Source: JAEEJA01 sp036343175
GTDB taxonomy: Bacteria > Bacillota > Clostridia > Lachnospirales > Lachnospiraceae
DNA: 64,000 nucleotides
Assembly: GCA_036343175.1 (NCBI GenBank)
Contig: JAZASR010000009.1
Span: 7,363-71,362 of the forward strand
Direction of reading: 5' to 3'
Shown piece after piece: positions 43,809 through 52,813 of the stretch; positions within the stretch are counted from its first letter, which is position 1; each line of letters starts with the position of its first letter. The notes under the pieces were generated by a model. It was not told where the DNA came from. It ran no database searches and was given only the letters and a program-made list of their open reading frames with translations. A program made the position numbers and the translations under genes.

Positions 43809-45680
43809 TCACGGATTCGTATAAGCCTTAAGTATGTACATAGCTATGCTACCGGCATCAAGTCCATAATTCTTTAATAGTATTTCAGGGCTTCCATGAG
43901 ATATGAACTTATCGGGGAAGCCGAAGTTATGTACCTTAACGTCATGGTCTTCAGAATAGTACCTGTCGACTTCCTCGCCGAAACCGCATTCTATGACGCC
44001 TTCTTCAAGGGTATAGATCGTTTTGTGAGATTCTGACAGGCTGTCAAGCATTTCGGTATCTATAGGAGATACAAAACGGGCATTTACAACCGTCACATTT
44101 ATTCCCTTGTTCTTAAGGATGAGAGCTGCTTTATATGCAGTCATTACCATGCTGCCGACCGCGATCAGGGCTATGCCGGACCCCCGGACAAGTATTTCCG
44201 ACCTGCCAAGGGCTATTGCCTGATCATGATCATCAAGCTCCGTAACTGCCTCGCCCCTTGGATACTTTATAGCCGCAGGACCGTCAAGAGTCAGCGCGAA
44301 TGCAAGCATCTCGCGCAGCTCTCTGGCTCCTTTAGGCGCCATAACTGTAAGACCGGGCATATGGCGCAGATATGCTATATCGTATATTCCCTGATGGGTC
44401 TCGCCGTCGCTTCCCACTATTCCGGAGCGGTCGACGCCTATTACCACAGGCATGTTATTCAGACAGACGTCTGACATTATCTCATCATAGGCCCTCTGCA
44501 GGAAAGTCGAGTAGACAGGCACTACGGGCCTTAATCCTCCTGCCGCCATGCCCGCGGAATACGTTATGGCATGCTCCTCTTCTATACCTACATCAAAGAA
44601 ACGGTCAGGGAAGGCTTTCTGAAAATCAAGAAGCCCTGTGCCTCCCGGCATTGCGGCCGTTACCGCAACTATTCTCTTATCATTGTCCGCAAGCTTTATA
44701 AGCTCATCGCCAAATACATGTGAATATGTCTCAGGGTGGTCTGCTTTGCCGGATGAGCCGCTCGATACATTAAATGCGCCGACCCCGTGATATCTTGAAG
44801 GGTACTTCTCAGCAGGCCTGTAGCCTTTGCCTTTTCTTGTGCAGACATGGACTATCACTGGCTCATTCATCCTCAAAGCATTATTAAAAGCCTCGACCAT
44901 CTGGCCTATGTCATGACCATCTATAGGTCCTATATATGTAAGTCCCATATCCTCAAAGAGCATGCCGGGTATGAACATGCGCTTAAGGGTATCCTTAACG
45001 CTCCGGATATTCCCGGCAACACGGACGCCGCGGCCGTTAGGGAGCTTTGCAAGATTGGTCTTCACGTTGTTCTTAAGGTCATTGTATTTCTTGTTCGTCC
45101 TGATGCGGCCAAGATAGTTGCTCATGCCGCCTACGTTCTTTGAAATGGACATCTGATTGTCATTCAGGACTATTATCATGTTTGACCTGAGTCTGGCCGC
45201 GTTATTGAGCGCCTCATAGGCAAGCCCGCCTGAAAGCGCCCCGTCGCCGATAAGGGCAAATATCTTTTCATCACGTCCTGACAGATCACGGGCCTTTGCG
45301 AGTCCGAGAGCAACAGAGATAGATGTGGAGCTGTGACCGGTATCGAATACGTCGCATGTACTCTCACATCTCTTTGGAAATCCGCTCATACCCTTGTATC
45401 TGCGCAGGGTGTCAAAGCCGTCCTTACGGCCTGTAAGGATCTTGTGCGTATAGCACTGGTGGCCGACGTCAAAGACTATCTTGTCCTTTGGCAGGTCGCA
45501 TACCAGGTGTATGGCCATGGTAAGCTCGACAGTCCCAAGGTTGGACGCAAGATGTCCGCCTGTGCGGCTCACATGATCGACTATAAAATCACGGATCTCA
45601 GAGGCAAGCTCAGGAAGCCTGTCCTTAGGGATCTTTTTTATATCGTTGGGTCTGTTTATCTCGTCAAGTAATTTATTCAA
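43809..45680 (-). CDS. dxs: 1-deoxy-D-xylulose-5-phosphate synthase
   Basis: First enzyme of the MEP isoprenoid pathway, making DXP from pyruvate and glyceraldehyde 3-phosphate with thiamine diphosphate. 623 residues. Landmarks: SRTGGHLASNLG, FDVGHQCYTHKILTGR, the ThDP motif IGDGALSGGLAYEALNNA, YIGPIDGHD, VGIEEEHAITYSAGMA, GVDRSGIVGSDGETHQG and a transketolase C-terminal domain. Located between ispA and tlyA, the common Clostridial order. Confidence 0.97.
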   Translation of the reverse strand: MNKLLDEINRPNDIKKIPKDRLPELASEIRDFIVDHVSRTGGHLASNLGTVELTMAIHLVCDLPKDKIVFDVGHQCYTHKILTGRKDGFDTLRRYKGMSGFPKRCESTCDVFDTGHSSTSISVALGLAKARDLSGRDEKIFALIGDGALSGGLAYEALNNAARLRSNMIIVLNDNQMSISKNVGGMSNYLGRIRTNKKYNDLKNNVKTNLAKLPNGRGVRVAGNIRSVKDTLKRMFIPGMLFEDMGLTYIGPIDGHDIGQMVEAFNNALRMNEPVIVHVCTRKGKGYRPAEKYPSRYHGVGAFNVSSGSSGKADHPETYSHVFGDELIKLADNDKRIVAVTAAMPGGTGLLDFQKAFPDRFFDVGIEEEHAITYSAGMAAGGLRPVVPVYSTFLQRAYDEIMSDVCLNNMPVVIGVDRSGIVGSDGETHQGIYDIAYLRHMPGLTVMAPKGARELREMLAFALTLDGPAAIKYPRGEAVTELDDHDQAIALGRSEILVRGSGIALIAVGSMVMTAYKAALILKNKGINVTVVNARFVSPIDTEMLDSLSESHKTIYTLEEGVIECGFGEEVDRYYSEDHDVKVHNFGFPDKFISHGSPEILLKNYGLDAGSIAMYILKAYTNP

Positions 45681-45779
45681 GGTATTTTTGCCTCTTATGA
45701 TCTTTATATTGCAGCAAAAAATTAATAGACTGCTAAGGAGTTAGTTATTACCTTTTGCAATCAATAAACCGATATAAGG

Positions 45780-46718
45780 TTATTTTCTGCGGTTTATCAT
45801 AGAATGGATAAGGGTATAGATAAAGTCTGCCGAGTCTGATGTTTCATCCAGACCATCAAGTATCTCGAGAGCCTTTTCAGAATAAGCCTTAACGTCTTTC
45901 TTTGCCTTATCCATGCCGTGAATGCTCACGTAGGTGTTCTTTCCGTTCTCCTCGTCGCTTCCCACCGGCTTGCCCAATTCTTCTGTTGTGCTTGTAATGT
46001 CAAGGATATCATCCTGTATCTGGAAAGCGATACCTGTAGCGAGTCCTGCCTGTCCCATTTTACGGACAAGTACCTCATCTGCCCCGGCAAAGACCGCTCC
46101 TATCATCATTGGGGCCTCAAGAAGGGCTCCTGTCTTATTCTCATGAATGAACTGGAGCTCATCCGCAGAGATCTCAAGACCTTCTTTCTCAACGTCCAGA
46201 GTCTGCCCGCCGACCATACCGTAGATGCCTGCCTTTTCGGAAAGGATGCGGAAGCACTTTGCTTCACGTCTTAAGGCATCGGGATCCTCCTCACTGTTCA
46301 TGAGTCTGCCGACTATTTCATATGCATAGTTAAGGAGTCCGTCACCCGCAAGTGTGGCCATTCCCGCGCCGTATACCGCATGTGTGGTCTTGCGTCCGCG
46401 CCTGTACATATCATTATCCATCGCAGGAAGGTCATCGTGCACAAGTGAATAATTATGTATGAACTCGAGCGCTGCCGCAAATGTCTTTACAGGCTCCGGA
46501 ACATCATCATTATTCCCGGATACCGCCCGATAGCTTTCCACAAGGAGCAAAGGACGTATCCTCTTTCCTCCTCCGGTCACGCTGTAATTCATAGCCTCAA
46601 GGACCGTCTTCTGAAACCCCTTTTCCTCAGGGAGAAATCCGGTCACGATCCTGTTTACATAAGAAGTGCGTTCCTCAAGCTCTTTTGAAAAAGTTTTTGC
46701 ATCAAGAAGTGAGCTCAT
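45780..46718 (-). CDS. ispA: Farnesyl/geranyl diphosphate synthase
   Basis: Short-chain prenyl diphosphate synthase that joins IPP units for undecaprenyl and quinone precursors. 312 residues. First aspartate-rich motif in LVHDDLPAMDND, then GGKRIRP, MVGGQTLDVEKEG, the KTG lysine in ENKTGALLEAPM, and the second motif FQIQDDILDITSTTEELGK. Product chain length is inferred from the family rather than proven. Operon with xseB upstream and dxs downstream. Confidence 0.94.
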   Translation of the reverse strand: MSSLLDAKTFSKELEERTSYVNRIVTGFLPEEKGFQKTVLEAMNYSVTGGGKRIRPLLLVESYRAVSGNNDDVPEPVKTFAAALEFIHNYSLVHDDLPAMDNDMYRRGRKTTHAVYGAGMATLAGDGLLNYAYEIVGRLMNSEEDPDALRREAKCFRILSEKAGIYGMVGGQTLDVEKEGLEISADELQFIHENKTGALLEAPMMIGAVFAGADEVLVRKMGQAGLATGIAFQIQDDILDITSTTEELGKPVGSDEENGKNTYVSIHGMDKAKKDVKAYSEKALEILDGLDETSDSADFIYTLIHSMINRRK

Positions 46719-46823
46719 ATCTTATCCCCTTTCAGATAAAAAAAGTAATTATCCTCATAATGTCAGATCTAATATTTTCTCCGATGATCACGACAAGCCA
46801 TCATATCCTCTCATGATCAATGC

Positions 46824-47072
46824 TCAGTCATCAAATTGACCCGGATCCTCATCGGCCGTCCCGGTCTCTTTAACATTCATGCTGTCTTCGATGACCTTCA
46901 CCTTGCCCTCGATCTTCTCGATCTCCTTGCTGCAGGAAAGAGCAAGGTCCATGCCTTCCTTGTACTTTTTAAAGGACTCATTCAGAGAAAGTTCACCACT
47001 CTGAAGCTCCTCTATGATCTTATCTATCTTATCAAAAGATTCCTCTACGTTTACGGTCTTTGCAGCTGCCAT
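46824..47072 (-). CDS. xseB: Exodeoxyribonuclease VII small subunit
   Basis: 82 residues: VEESFDKIDKIIEELQSGEL, SLNESFKKYKEGMDLALSCS and KIEGKVKVIEDS, the two-helix XseB pattern. It partners XseA. The ATG at 47072 has AAAGGGA upstream; a longer frame to 47099 runs through that site. It begins 81 nt after xseA ends. Confidence 0.93.
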   Translation of the reverse strand: MAAAKTVNVEESFDKIDKIIEELQSGELSLNESFKKYKEGMDLALSCSKEIEKIEGKVKVIEDSMNVKETGTADEDPGQFDD

Positions 47073-47153
47073 TCTTTTCCCTTTCATGTAAAATTTCAAA
47101 TCTTATCCGTTAACATGACAAGAATCTGCCATAGCTGGCATCGCCATTTAAAA

Positions 47154-48725
47154 TCATCTGCCCTGACCGGCATCGTTCTTATGGATACCAGAAGCTTCAG
47201 CGCGGACCCAGCCATCCTGTAAACAGATCTTCAGGCTGTCCCCAATATTAATATCATCCACTGATGATATACCATTACCGTCTTTTCCTTCGACATAAGC
47301 ATAACCGCCCTTAAGTCTTGAGAGCGGTGACAGACCCTCGAGCTTAGAAACCCTTACAGCCATACCATTTTTACAGGTCAGAAGATCTTTCTCCATGACT
47401 GCATTCAGGTCATTGACGGCAGTGAGTCTCTGTTTTGACTCATGTATCTTCTGCTGCATAAGGATGTCAAGCTTCTCTGTATCCTTAAGCCTGTACTTTG
47501 CCTTTTCAAGCATGGAATTCATAAGCATGTCAAGACGGACAGTCTTATCATCAAGAGACCGTTTCTTATTATCAAGAATGTTAACGGGGCTTAAGAGCTT
47601 AAGCATATTCATCTGTCTCCTGACTTCTCTGTACATGTCAGAAAGCCGGGTGTCCATCAAACGGGACAGCATATCTTCCCTTGCAAGCATCTCAGCTTCA
47701 AAAACTTCATAATCATAAGCAGCCTTATCAGCCGCATCTGCAGGGACCTTAGCCGCAAGATCTGCCGCCATATCGGCAAGACATATGTCAGGAGTATGAC
47801 CGATAGCAGTGATCACCGGTTTAGTATATGCTGCGATCTTACGGACCAGAAGCTCATCATTATAATACCAGCGGTCTTCCTGTGAACCGCCGCCGCGTCC
47901 GATAATAAGCGTCTCTATATCTGTATCTTCAAAATACTCCATGCCGCGTATGATGCTTGCCGGCGACGAGCTTCCCTGCATTATGGCATTGTAGATCACT
48001 ATGTCGATATGAGGATTCTTGTGCCTTATGGTCTTTACTATATCCTCTACCGCAGCGCCTGTCCTGCTTGTAATGACTCCAAGCTTGCCAATATAAGCAG
48101 GTACAGGCTTCTTACGATCTTCATCAAAAAGGCCCTCTTTGGAAAGCTTTTCATAAAGCTTTCTTAACTCTGCCTGCTTTAAGCCTTCGCCGCTCTGTAT
48201 GATATTTTTCGTATAGAACTCATATTTGCCGGAAGGGCCATAAACGTCCACATAGCCGGCTGCAATGATCTCCATGCCGTCTTCAAGGCGGAAATCAAGA
48301 CCGCGGGAGACATCGCTCCTGAACATGACACATGATATAAGATCATCCGCATCCTTAAGCGAATAATATATATGACCGGCGGAATGATATTTGCAATTTG
48401 AGACCTCGCCCTTAAGAAGTATATCTGAGTAACGATAACCCTCGCGCAGTTTGCGTTTAATATCCATGGTGAGGGATGAGACCGAGTATATGTGATCTTC
48501 GTCGTAGGTCTTACCATTCCCGGGATATACAAAACCCGGCAGATCAGTGCTCTGAAAGCCGTCATCAACAGCATCGACGGCAGAGACAGATCTTTCTAAC
48601 GGGCCTGCAAAAGACCCTTTTGATACGCTGCCTGATGACCTGCTTCTTCTGTTAACTACCAATTGAACCAACTCCGTTGCCTGAAATGTATACTTTTTCG
48701 ACCACTTACGGTTTGCTCCCATCAT
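47154..48725 (-). CDS. xseA: Exodeoxyribonuclease VII large subunit
   Basis: 523 residues. The OB-fold begins at HIYSVSSLTMDIKRKL and LLKGEVSNCKYHSAGHIYYSLKD; the catalytic domain has GVITSRTGAAVEDIVKTI, IGRGGGSQEDRWYYNDE and ITAIGHTPDICLAD. A long coiled-coil region follows, and a short C-terminal barrel (LSRLKGGYAYVEGKDG). The first ~80 residues, rich in Ser/Arg, are not expected in XseA, which usually starts at the OB fold. No start codon lies close to the OB fold, so I keep the ATG at 48725, but its ribosome site is weak and it lies at the edge of a dispersed repeat; a TTG at codon 22 with GGAG upstream is another possibility. Confidence 0.9.
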   Translation of the reverse strand: MMGANRKWSKKYTFQATELVQLVVNRRSRSSGSVSKGSFAGPLERSVSAVDAVDDGFQSTDLPGFVYPGNGKTYDEDHIYSVSSLTMDIKRKLREGYRYSDILLKGEVSNCKYHSAGHIYYSLKDADDLISCVMFRSDVSRGLDFRLEDGMEIIAAGYVDVYGPSGKYEFYTKNIIQSGEGLKQAELRKLYEKLSKEGLFDEDRKKPVPAYIGKLGVITSRTGAAVEDIVKTIRHKNPHIDIVIYNAIMQGSSSPASIIRGMEYFEDTDIETLIIGRGGGSQEDRWYYNDELLVRKIAAYTKPVITAIGHTPDICLADMAADLAAKVPADAADKAAYDYEVFEAEMLAREDMLSRLMDTRLSDMYREVRRQMNMLKLLSPVNILDNKKRSLDDKTVRLDMLMNSMLEKAKYRLKDTEKLDILMQQKIHESKQRLTAVNDLNAVMEKDLLTCKNGMAVRVSKLEGLSPLSRLKGGYAYVEGKDGNGISSVDDINIGDSLKICLQDGWVRAEASGIHKNDAGQGR

Positions 48726-48761
48726 CAGCCTTCATGATTATTAATAGCACTTTGTGGTCAG
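48721..48761 (-). repeat. Dispersed repeat copy 2, overlapping the xseA start
   Basis: 41 nt matching 31422-31462 at 39 positions. It spans the first codons of xseA and most of the 61-nt nusB-xseA gap. The right-arm sequence of the hairpin seen at copy 1 is missing; a small ATGGC/GCCAT hairpin follows instead. Confidence 0.8.
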
Positions 48762-48786
48762 GTAATGGCATTTAGAAGCCATGCAC

Positions 48787-49251
48787 TTATGTGTGGTCCT
48801 TGGATTCTCTCTTCACTCTTGCATTCTTATCGACCTTCTTTATGGAGTCATCGGATGCAACAGCCGAAAGGATGCCATTTACAAAAGCATAAGACTTGTC
48901 GGTCCCGTAGGTGTCGGCCAGTACGACGGCTTCCTTGACGGCAACGTTTATCGGCACGTTGTCATCATAGACCATCTCGTAGATGCCTAATCTGAGAGAG
49001 GCAAGATCAGCCTTTCCAATTCGTTCTGTGTCCCATTTTTCGGACTTCTGATCGATAATCTTATCAATGTCATCGATCCTGTCGAGAATATCACCAAGCT
49101 TTTTCTTAAGCTGCTTTGCAGTCTTCTCGCTTATATTCTCTTCGAAGCTTTCGATATTAAGCTGGGCCTCTTCCATGATCTCGGCTCTTTCGTGAAATTC
49201 GATAAGATAGACGAGCTTAAAAAGTTTTTCTCTGAATTTAGATTTTTCCAT
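48787..49251 (-). CDS. nusB: Transcription antitermination factor NusB
   Basis: 154 residues, all-helical. Opening KSKFREKLFKLVYLIEFH, central DKIIDQKSEKWDTERIGKADLASLRLGIYEMVYDDNVPINVAVKEAVVLADTYG (split landmarks: LASLRLGIYEM, INVAVKEAVVLA) and AFVNGILSAVA. With NusE it binds boxA RNA during rRNA transcription. It follows the Asp23 domain gene by 66 nt, the order found in most Firmicutes. Confidence 0.94.
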   Translation of the reverse strand: MEKSKFREKLFKLVYLIEFHERAEIMEEAQLNIESFEENISEKTAKQLKKKLGDILDRIDDIDKIIDQKSEKWDTERIGKADLASLRLGIYEMVYDDNVPINVAVKEAVVLADTYGTDKSYAFVNGILSAVASDDSIKKVDKNARVKRESKDHT

Positions 49252-49317
49252 GTAATTTTCCTTCGGTTGGGCTTTCTTTGTGCCTTAAAGCTGCCGATCG
49301 TCTGATGCGGCTTGGAA

Positions 49318-49701
49318 TCAGTCCTCCATGCCGATGCCGGATATACGGACGTTTACTTCCCTGGTATGAAGGCCGGTCATATTCTCGATCTGGAAGCTTA
49401 CCTTCTCCTGTACCTTCTTTGATACCACAGGAATACTGTAGCCATATTTTATGTTGAGCTTAAGATCGATATAGACACCGTCCTCATCAAGAAGGACCTT
49501 AACCTGCTTTGCGACCTTCTTTGTGCCATACTTTGAAATGCTTAAAGAATCGATGCCGCCCTCTATGGACTGGACGCCCTCGACCTCAAGCGCAGCAAGG
49601 GCTGCGATGACGCCGACTACGTTAGATGCGATCTTGACCTCTCCGGCGCTCTTTTCCAAAGTCTTAACTTCGATTTCATCATTAGCTGATTCTTTTGACA
49701 T
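49318..49701 (-). CDS. Possible internally initiated Asp23/Gls24 protein (alkaline-shock family)
   Basis: In-frame internal start within the aroE-asp23 frame: ATG at 49701 with AAGGAGG 5 nt upstream, giving a 127-residue free-standing Asp23-like protein of the usual length. YqhY-type proteins lie directly before nusB in Firmicutes and are linked to control of fatty-acid synthesis or envelope homeostasis in B. subtilis. Whether translation starts here, or only the fusion is made, cannot be decided from sequence. Confidence 0.6.
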   Translation of the reverse strand: MSKESANDEIEVKTLEKSAGEVKIASNVVGVIAALAALEVEGVQSIEGGIDSLSISKYGTKKVAKQVKVLLDEDGVYIDLKLNIKYGYSIPVVSKKVQEKVSFQIENMTGLHTREVNVRISGIGMED

Positions 49702-50469
49702 AGCTGCCTCCTTTTCTGTATATATATTTCTATAGATCTGGTCGATCTTTTCCAGCGGAATAGTCTCGTCCAGAAAGTACTCTACAGCATATAAAGCCTG
49801 TGCCACAAGCATCTCAAGTCCCGAAACCCCTGTCATGCCGAGCTTACGTCCCTGTCTCACAAGCTTTGTCTCCAGCGGATTGTAGATAACGTCAAGCACT
49901 GCCCTGCACTTAGGGAAGTGTCTTAAGTCAACAGGCGAATCATCCGAGTTCGGGTACATCCCTACAGGTGTGGTATTAACAATGACATCACAATCGGCGT
50001 GTTTACCAAAGGCTTCCTCATAAGTCACTGTATCAGGCGCTGCCTTGTGATATACAGTTATTATATCAGATGCGCCCAGACTTTTCAGCACTGCTTTAAC
50101 AGCTTTAGAAGCTCCGCCATTGCCCAGAACCAGGCACTTCTTACCCTCAATGGCAATATTATGCTTCTCCACCATATACTTAAAACCCATGAAATCAGTA
50201 TTATGGCCGATAAGCCTTCCATTGCGCACGACTATGGTATTCACCGCGCCTATCATCCTTGCATTATCGTCGATCTCATCAAGGTATGGCATTACTTTCT
50301 GCTTGTAGGGAATGGTCACATTAATAGCCTTGAATTCATGCTTTTTCATGAACCGGTCAAGGTCTTCTTCCTTTACCGGGTGCAGTTCATAGGTATAATC
50401 CGCGAGCATCTCGTGGATCTCCTTTGAAAAACTGTGTCCAAGAGGCATGCCGATCAATCCGTATTCCAT
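49318..50469 (-). CDS. aroE: Shikimate dehydrogenase fused in frame to an Asp23/Gls24-family domain
   Basis: 383 codons without a stop between two recognisable proteins. Residues 1-~255 are AroE, NADPH-dependent 3-dehydroshikimate reduction: GHSFSKEIHEML (Ser13, Ser15), NVTIPYK with catalytic Lys56, HNTDFMGF with Asp92, cofactor loop VLGNGGASKAV, NTTPVGMYP and GLEMLVAQA. Residues 257-383 are a complete Asp23/Gls24 (YqhY-type) protein: EVKIASNVVGVIAALAALEVEGV and VNVRISGI. The junction reads NIYTEKEAAMSKES, and the codons for EKEA contain AAAAGGAGG, an ideal Shine-Dalgarno sequence 5 nt before that internal ATG. So the cell may make the fusion and a separate Asp23 protein. Confidence 0.9.
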   Translation of the reverse strand: MEYGLIGMPLGHSFSKEIHEMLADYTYELHPVKEEDLDRFMKKHEFKAINVTIPYKQKVMPYLDEIDDNARMIGAVNTIVVRNGRLIGHNTDFMGFKYMVEKHNIAIEGKKCLVLGNGGASKAVKAVLKSLGASDIITVYHKAAPDTVTYEEAFGKHADCDVIVNTTPVGMYPNSDDSPVDLRHFPKCRAVLDVIYNPLETKLVRQGRKLGMTGVSGLEMLVAQALYAVEYFLDETIPLEKIDQIYRNIYTEKEAAMSKESANDEIEVKTLEKSAGEVKIASNVVGVIAALAALEVEGVQSIEGGIDSLSISKYGTKKVAKQVKVLLDEDGVYIDLKLNIKYGYSIPVVSKKVQEKVSFQIENMTGLHTREVNVRISGIGMED

Positions 50470-50485
50470 AATAGTACCTCATTAT

Positions 50486-50528
50486 GAAAAAAGTCCGTAA
50501 AGTAATGCTTATGATCACTTTACGGACT
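50486..50528 (-). terminator. Terminator of efp
   Basis: An 11-bp stem GTCCGTAAAGT (50493-50503) with ACTTTACGGAC (50517-50527), 13-nt loop, and TTTTTT on the minus strand. It lies 54 nt after the efp stop and just before aroE. Confidence 0.93.
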
Positions 50529-50581
50529 CATCTTTAATTACTTTTCAATTATCAAATATCCAAAAATCTGCAGAAGATCGA

Positions 50582-51136
50582 TCAGACACGCTTCAGATAC
50601 TCGCCTGTACGTGTATCAACCTGGATCTTGTCGCCTATATTTACGAAAAGAGGTACCATGACCTGTACTCCATCAAGTACTGTTGCAGGCTTTGTAGCAC
50701 CTGTTGCGGTATTGCCCTTAACGCCAGGCTCTGTCTCAACGATCTCGAGCTCAACTGTAAGAGGAGGTTCAAGTGCGAAGATCTCGCCGCCAACTGAGCA
50801 GACCTTTACAGGCACATTCTCAGGGCAGTATCTCATAGACTCTTCATAATCATCGACCGGAAGATCGATCTGCTCGAATGTCTCATTATTCATGAAATGA
50901 TACATATCATCCTTGTAAAGATAGTTCATCTCGACACGATCAACGTGAGCTGTCGGGCACTTCTCAGTAGGTCTGAATGTACGCTCGATAACGCCTCCGT
51001 TCTTGATGTCCTTAAGCTTTGTCCTTACGAATGCAGCACCCTTGCCAGGCTTTACGTGCTGGAACTCTATTACCTGGTAGATATTGCCATCGACTTCGAT
51101 AGTTAAGCCATTTCTAAAATCGCCTGCTGAAACCAT
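50582..51136 (-). CDS. efp: Translation elongation factor P
   Basis: 184 residues, three beta-barrel domains. It rescues ribosomes stalled at polyproline. Landmarks: AGDFRNGLTIEVDGN, QHVKPGKGAAFVRTKLK with Lys32 at the loop tip (the residue modified in some bacteria), and the C-terminal GDKIQVDTRTGEYLKRV. The loop PGKG is the lysine type, as in B. subtilis. No modification-enzyme gene (such as epmA/B or ymfI) is visible nearby. Its own terminator separates it from the aroE-asp23 frame. Confidence 0.96.
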   Translation of the reverse strand: MVSAGDFRNGLTIEVDGNIYQVIEFQHVKPGKGAAFVRTKLKDIKNGGVIERTFRPTEKCPTAHVDRVEMNYLYKDDMYHFMNNETFEQIDLPVDDYEESMRYCPENVPVKVCSVGGEIFALEPPLTVELEIVETEPGVKGNTATGATKPATVLDGVQVMVPLFVNIGDKIQVDTRTGEYLKRV

Positions 51137-51265
51137 TGTTAAATCCTCCTGAAAAATTTCAAATAAACATATACATCAGATTATAATTCAGATCATATCG
51201 AAATTCAAGATATTTTTTATCGCTGCATCAATTGCTTATTTTAGATATTCTGCCGGCAGATAGGT

Positions 51266-51787
51266 TTATGTTCCGATCCCGGTCTTCCTGATGATCTCTT
51301 CAACTATATCTTCTATACTCCTTAAGTCGGTCGCAACTTTTATATCCGCTGCAGCCTCATAGAATGGAAGCCTCGCAGACATAAGTTCTTTAATATATTC
51401 AACATTCATATGGCCATTAAGGATAGGCCTGTTTGCAGAATTCTTTACACGCTCAAATATCGTCTCAGGCTCTGCTGTCAGGAGGACCACGGTCCCTGCC
51501 CTGTGCATAAGCCGGACATTATCATCCTTAAGCACCATACCGCCGCCGCATGAAACTATCCTGGGGCCGGTCGAAAGAATACCGCGCAGGAGGCTCGTCT
51601 CAAGGCTTCGGAAATAAGACTCCCCATACTTTTCAAATATTTCGCTGATGGGCATGCCTTCATTCATGACGATGAACCTGTCGGTGTCGAGTTCATATAT
51701 GCCGGTAGTCCTTGAAAGGACGCGTGAAACAGTGCTCTTGCCTGCTCCCATAAAGCCTGTCAGAAATAAGTGTAAAGTTTCTGCCAT
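51266..51787 (-). CDS. aroK: Shikimate kinase
   Basis: ~173 residues. Phosphorylates shikimate at the 3-hydroxyl. Walker A LTGFMGAGKSTVSRVL, the shikimate-binding ELDTDRFIV, FRSLETSLLR, SCGGGMVLKDDN and the lid arginine in NRPILNG are visible. The ATG at 51787 has AAAAGGA upstream; the preceding TTG frame overlaps the aroD stop. It follows aroD by 14 nt, so aroD-aroK form one unit. Of the same pathway, aroE is ~800 nt downstream beyond efp. Confidence 0.93.
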   Translation of the reverse strand: MAETLHLFLTGFMGAGKSTVSRVLSRTTGIYELDTDRFIVMNEGMPISEIFEKYGESYFRSLETSLLRGILSTGPRIVSCGGGMVLKDDNVRLMHRAGTVVLLTAEPETIFERVKNSANRPILNGHMNVEYIKELMSARLPFYEAAADIKVATDLRSIEDIVEEIIRKTGIGT

Positions 51788-51801
51788 ATTACTATTCCTT
51801 T

Positions 51802-52638
51802 TCAATAATCACTGTGCACTGTGATCTTCCTCACCGGCATCCTTACTGTATGCAGCATGGAAATGATATCACGCAGCTTGTCTATATCCACCTGGCCAGG
51901 CGCGCTTGCCTTCCCTACGCTTGCAAATGAAGCCGCGCATCCATAAGACTCGCAGGCCATCCTGGATATGACTCCTATATTTCCCATAGATATGGAAATA
52001 ACAGGGATATCCGGGTCCTCCATGTGAATGTGGCTGACTCCATGCATTAAATTGAGTACATCCTCATTGGACTCAGGCATAAAGGCAGCCTTAAGGATAT
52101 CGCATCCAAGCGCGCGGATATATCTGAATATATCCTCTATGTCATTCATTGACGGAGTTGAATCAAAGTTATGATAAGAGCCCACTACGTAGGCATCCTT
52201 CTTCAGCTGATCGATCAGAGAGACCTTGTCAGGCGAAACCCCATCGCCATTTCGAAGAGATTCCAGCTCATCCTGAAGATCAAGTCCCATAAAAGCCTCT
52301 ATATCGACCATATCCACGTATGGTGATCCGGCGGCCTTCATTAAAAACTTCTCTATTTCTTCCTGGCTTTTTTTGCCCTTTCCGCCTTCATTTACCGACC
52401 TGTATGTCACAAGAAGAGGTCTTCCTTCAAGTGAATTATGAAGTCTCCTTAATGTATCTTCCAGGACATCAGGCCTGTCAATATCCTGAAAATAATCAAT
52501 ACGCCATTCTATAAAATCAACGTCGCGCTGGACCATGATGTCTGCCGACGCAATTACCGATTTTCTGTCCTCCTCAGTGATAGAGGAGCATATCTTGGGG
52601 ATGCCATCCCCAAATCTCACATTTCCTATTTCAAGCAT
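51802..52638 (-). CDS. aroD: 3-dehydroquinate dehydratase, type I
   Basis: 278 residues. Converts 3-dehydroquinate to 3-dehydroshikimate through a Schiff base. The catalytic pair is His156 in VGSYHNFDSTP and Lys183 in DILKAAFMP, matching the type I enzyme (His143/Lys170 in E. coli). IEWRIDYF, LLVTYRSVNEGG and ISMGNIGVISRMA complete the family pattern. Type I is less frequent in Clostridia than the type II AroQ. Feeds AroE and AroK encoded next to it. Confidence 0.93.
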   Translation of the reverse strand: MLEIGNVRFGDGIPKICSSITEEDRKSVIASADIMVQRDVDFIEWRIDYFQDIDRPDVLEDTLRRLHNSLEGRPLLVTYRSVNEGGKGKKSQEEIEKFLMKAAGSPYVDMVDIEAFMGLDLQDELESLRNGDGVSPDKVSLIDQLKKDAYVVGSYHNFDSTPSMNDIEDIFRYIRALGCDILKAAFMPESNEDVLNLMHGVSHIHMEDPDIPVISISMGNIGVISRMACESYGCAASFASVGKASAPGQVDIDKLRDIISMLHTVRMPVRKITVHSDY

Positions 52639-52813
52639 CTACGATCTCCCTTTCATACAAATGAACAGTGTAATCATAAAAACCATGAATACGTCACGAA
52701 ATTGAATAATATATAAGTAATAAGACATTCCCAGATGTAAAAAAGTTTCGCAAAGTGCCTATGCCTCAGAGCAATTATAAGCTAAGGAAAAGATAAAGTA
52801 AATAAAAAAAACA

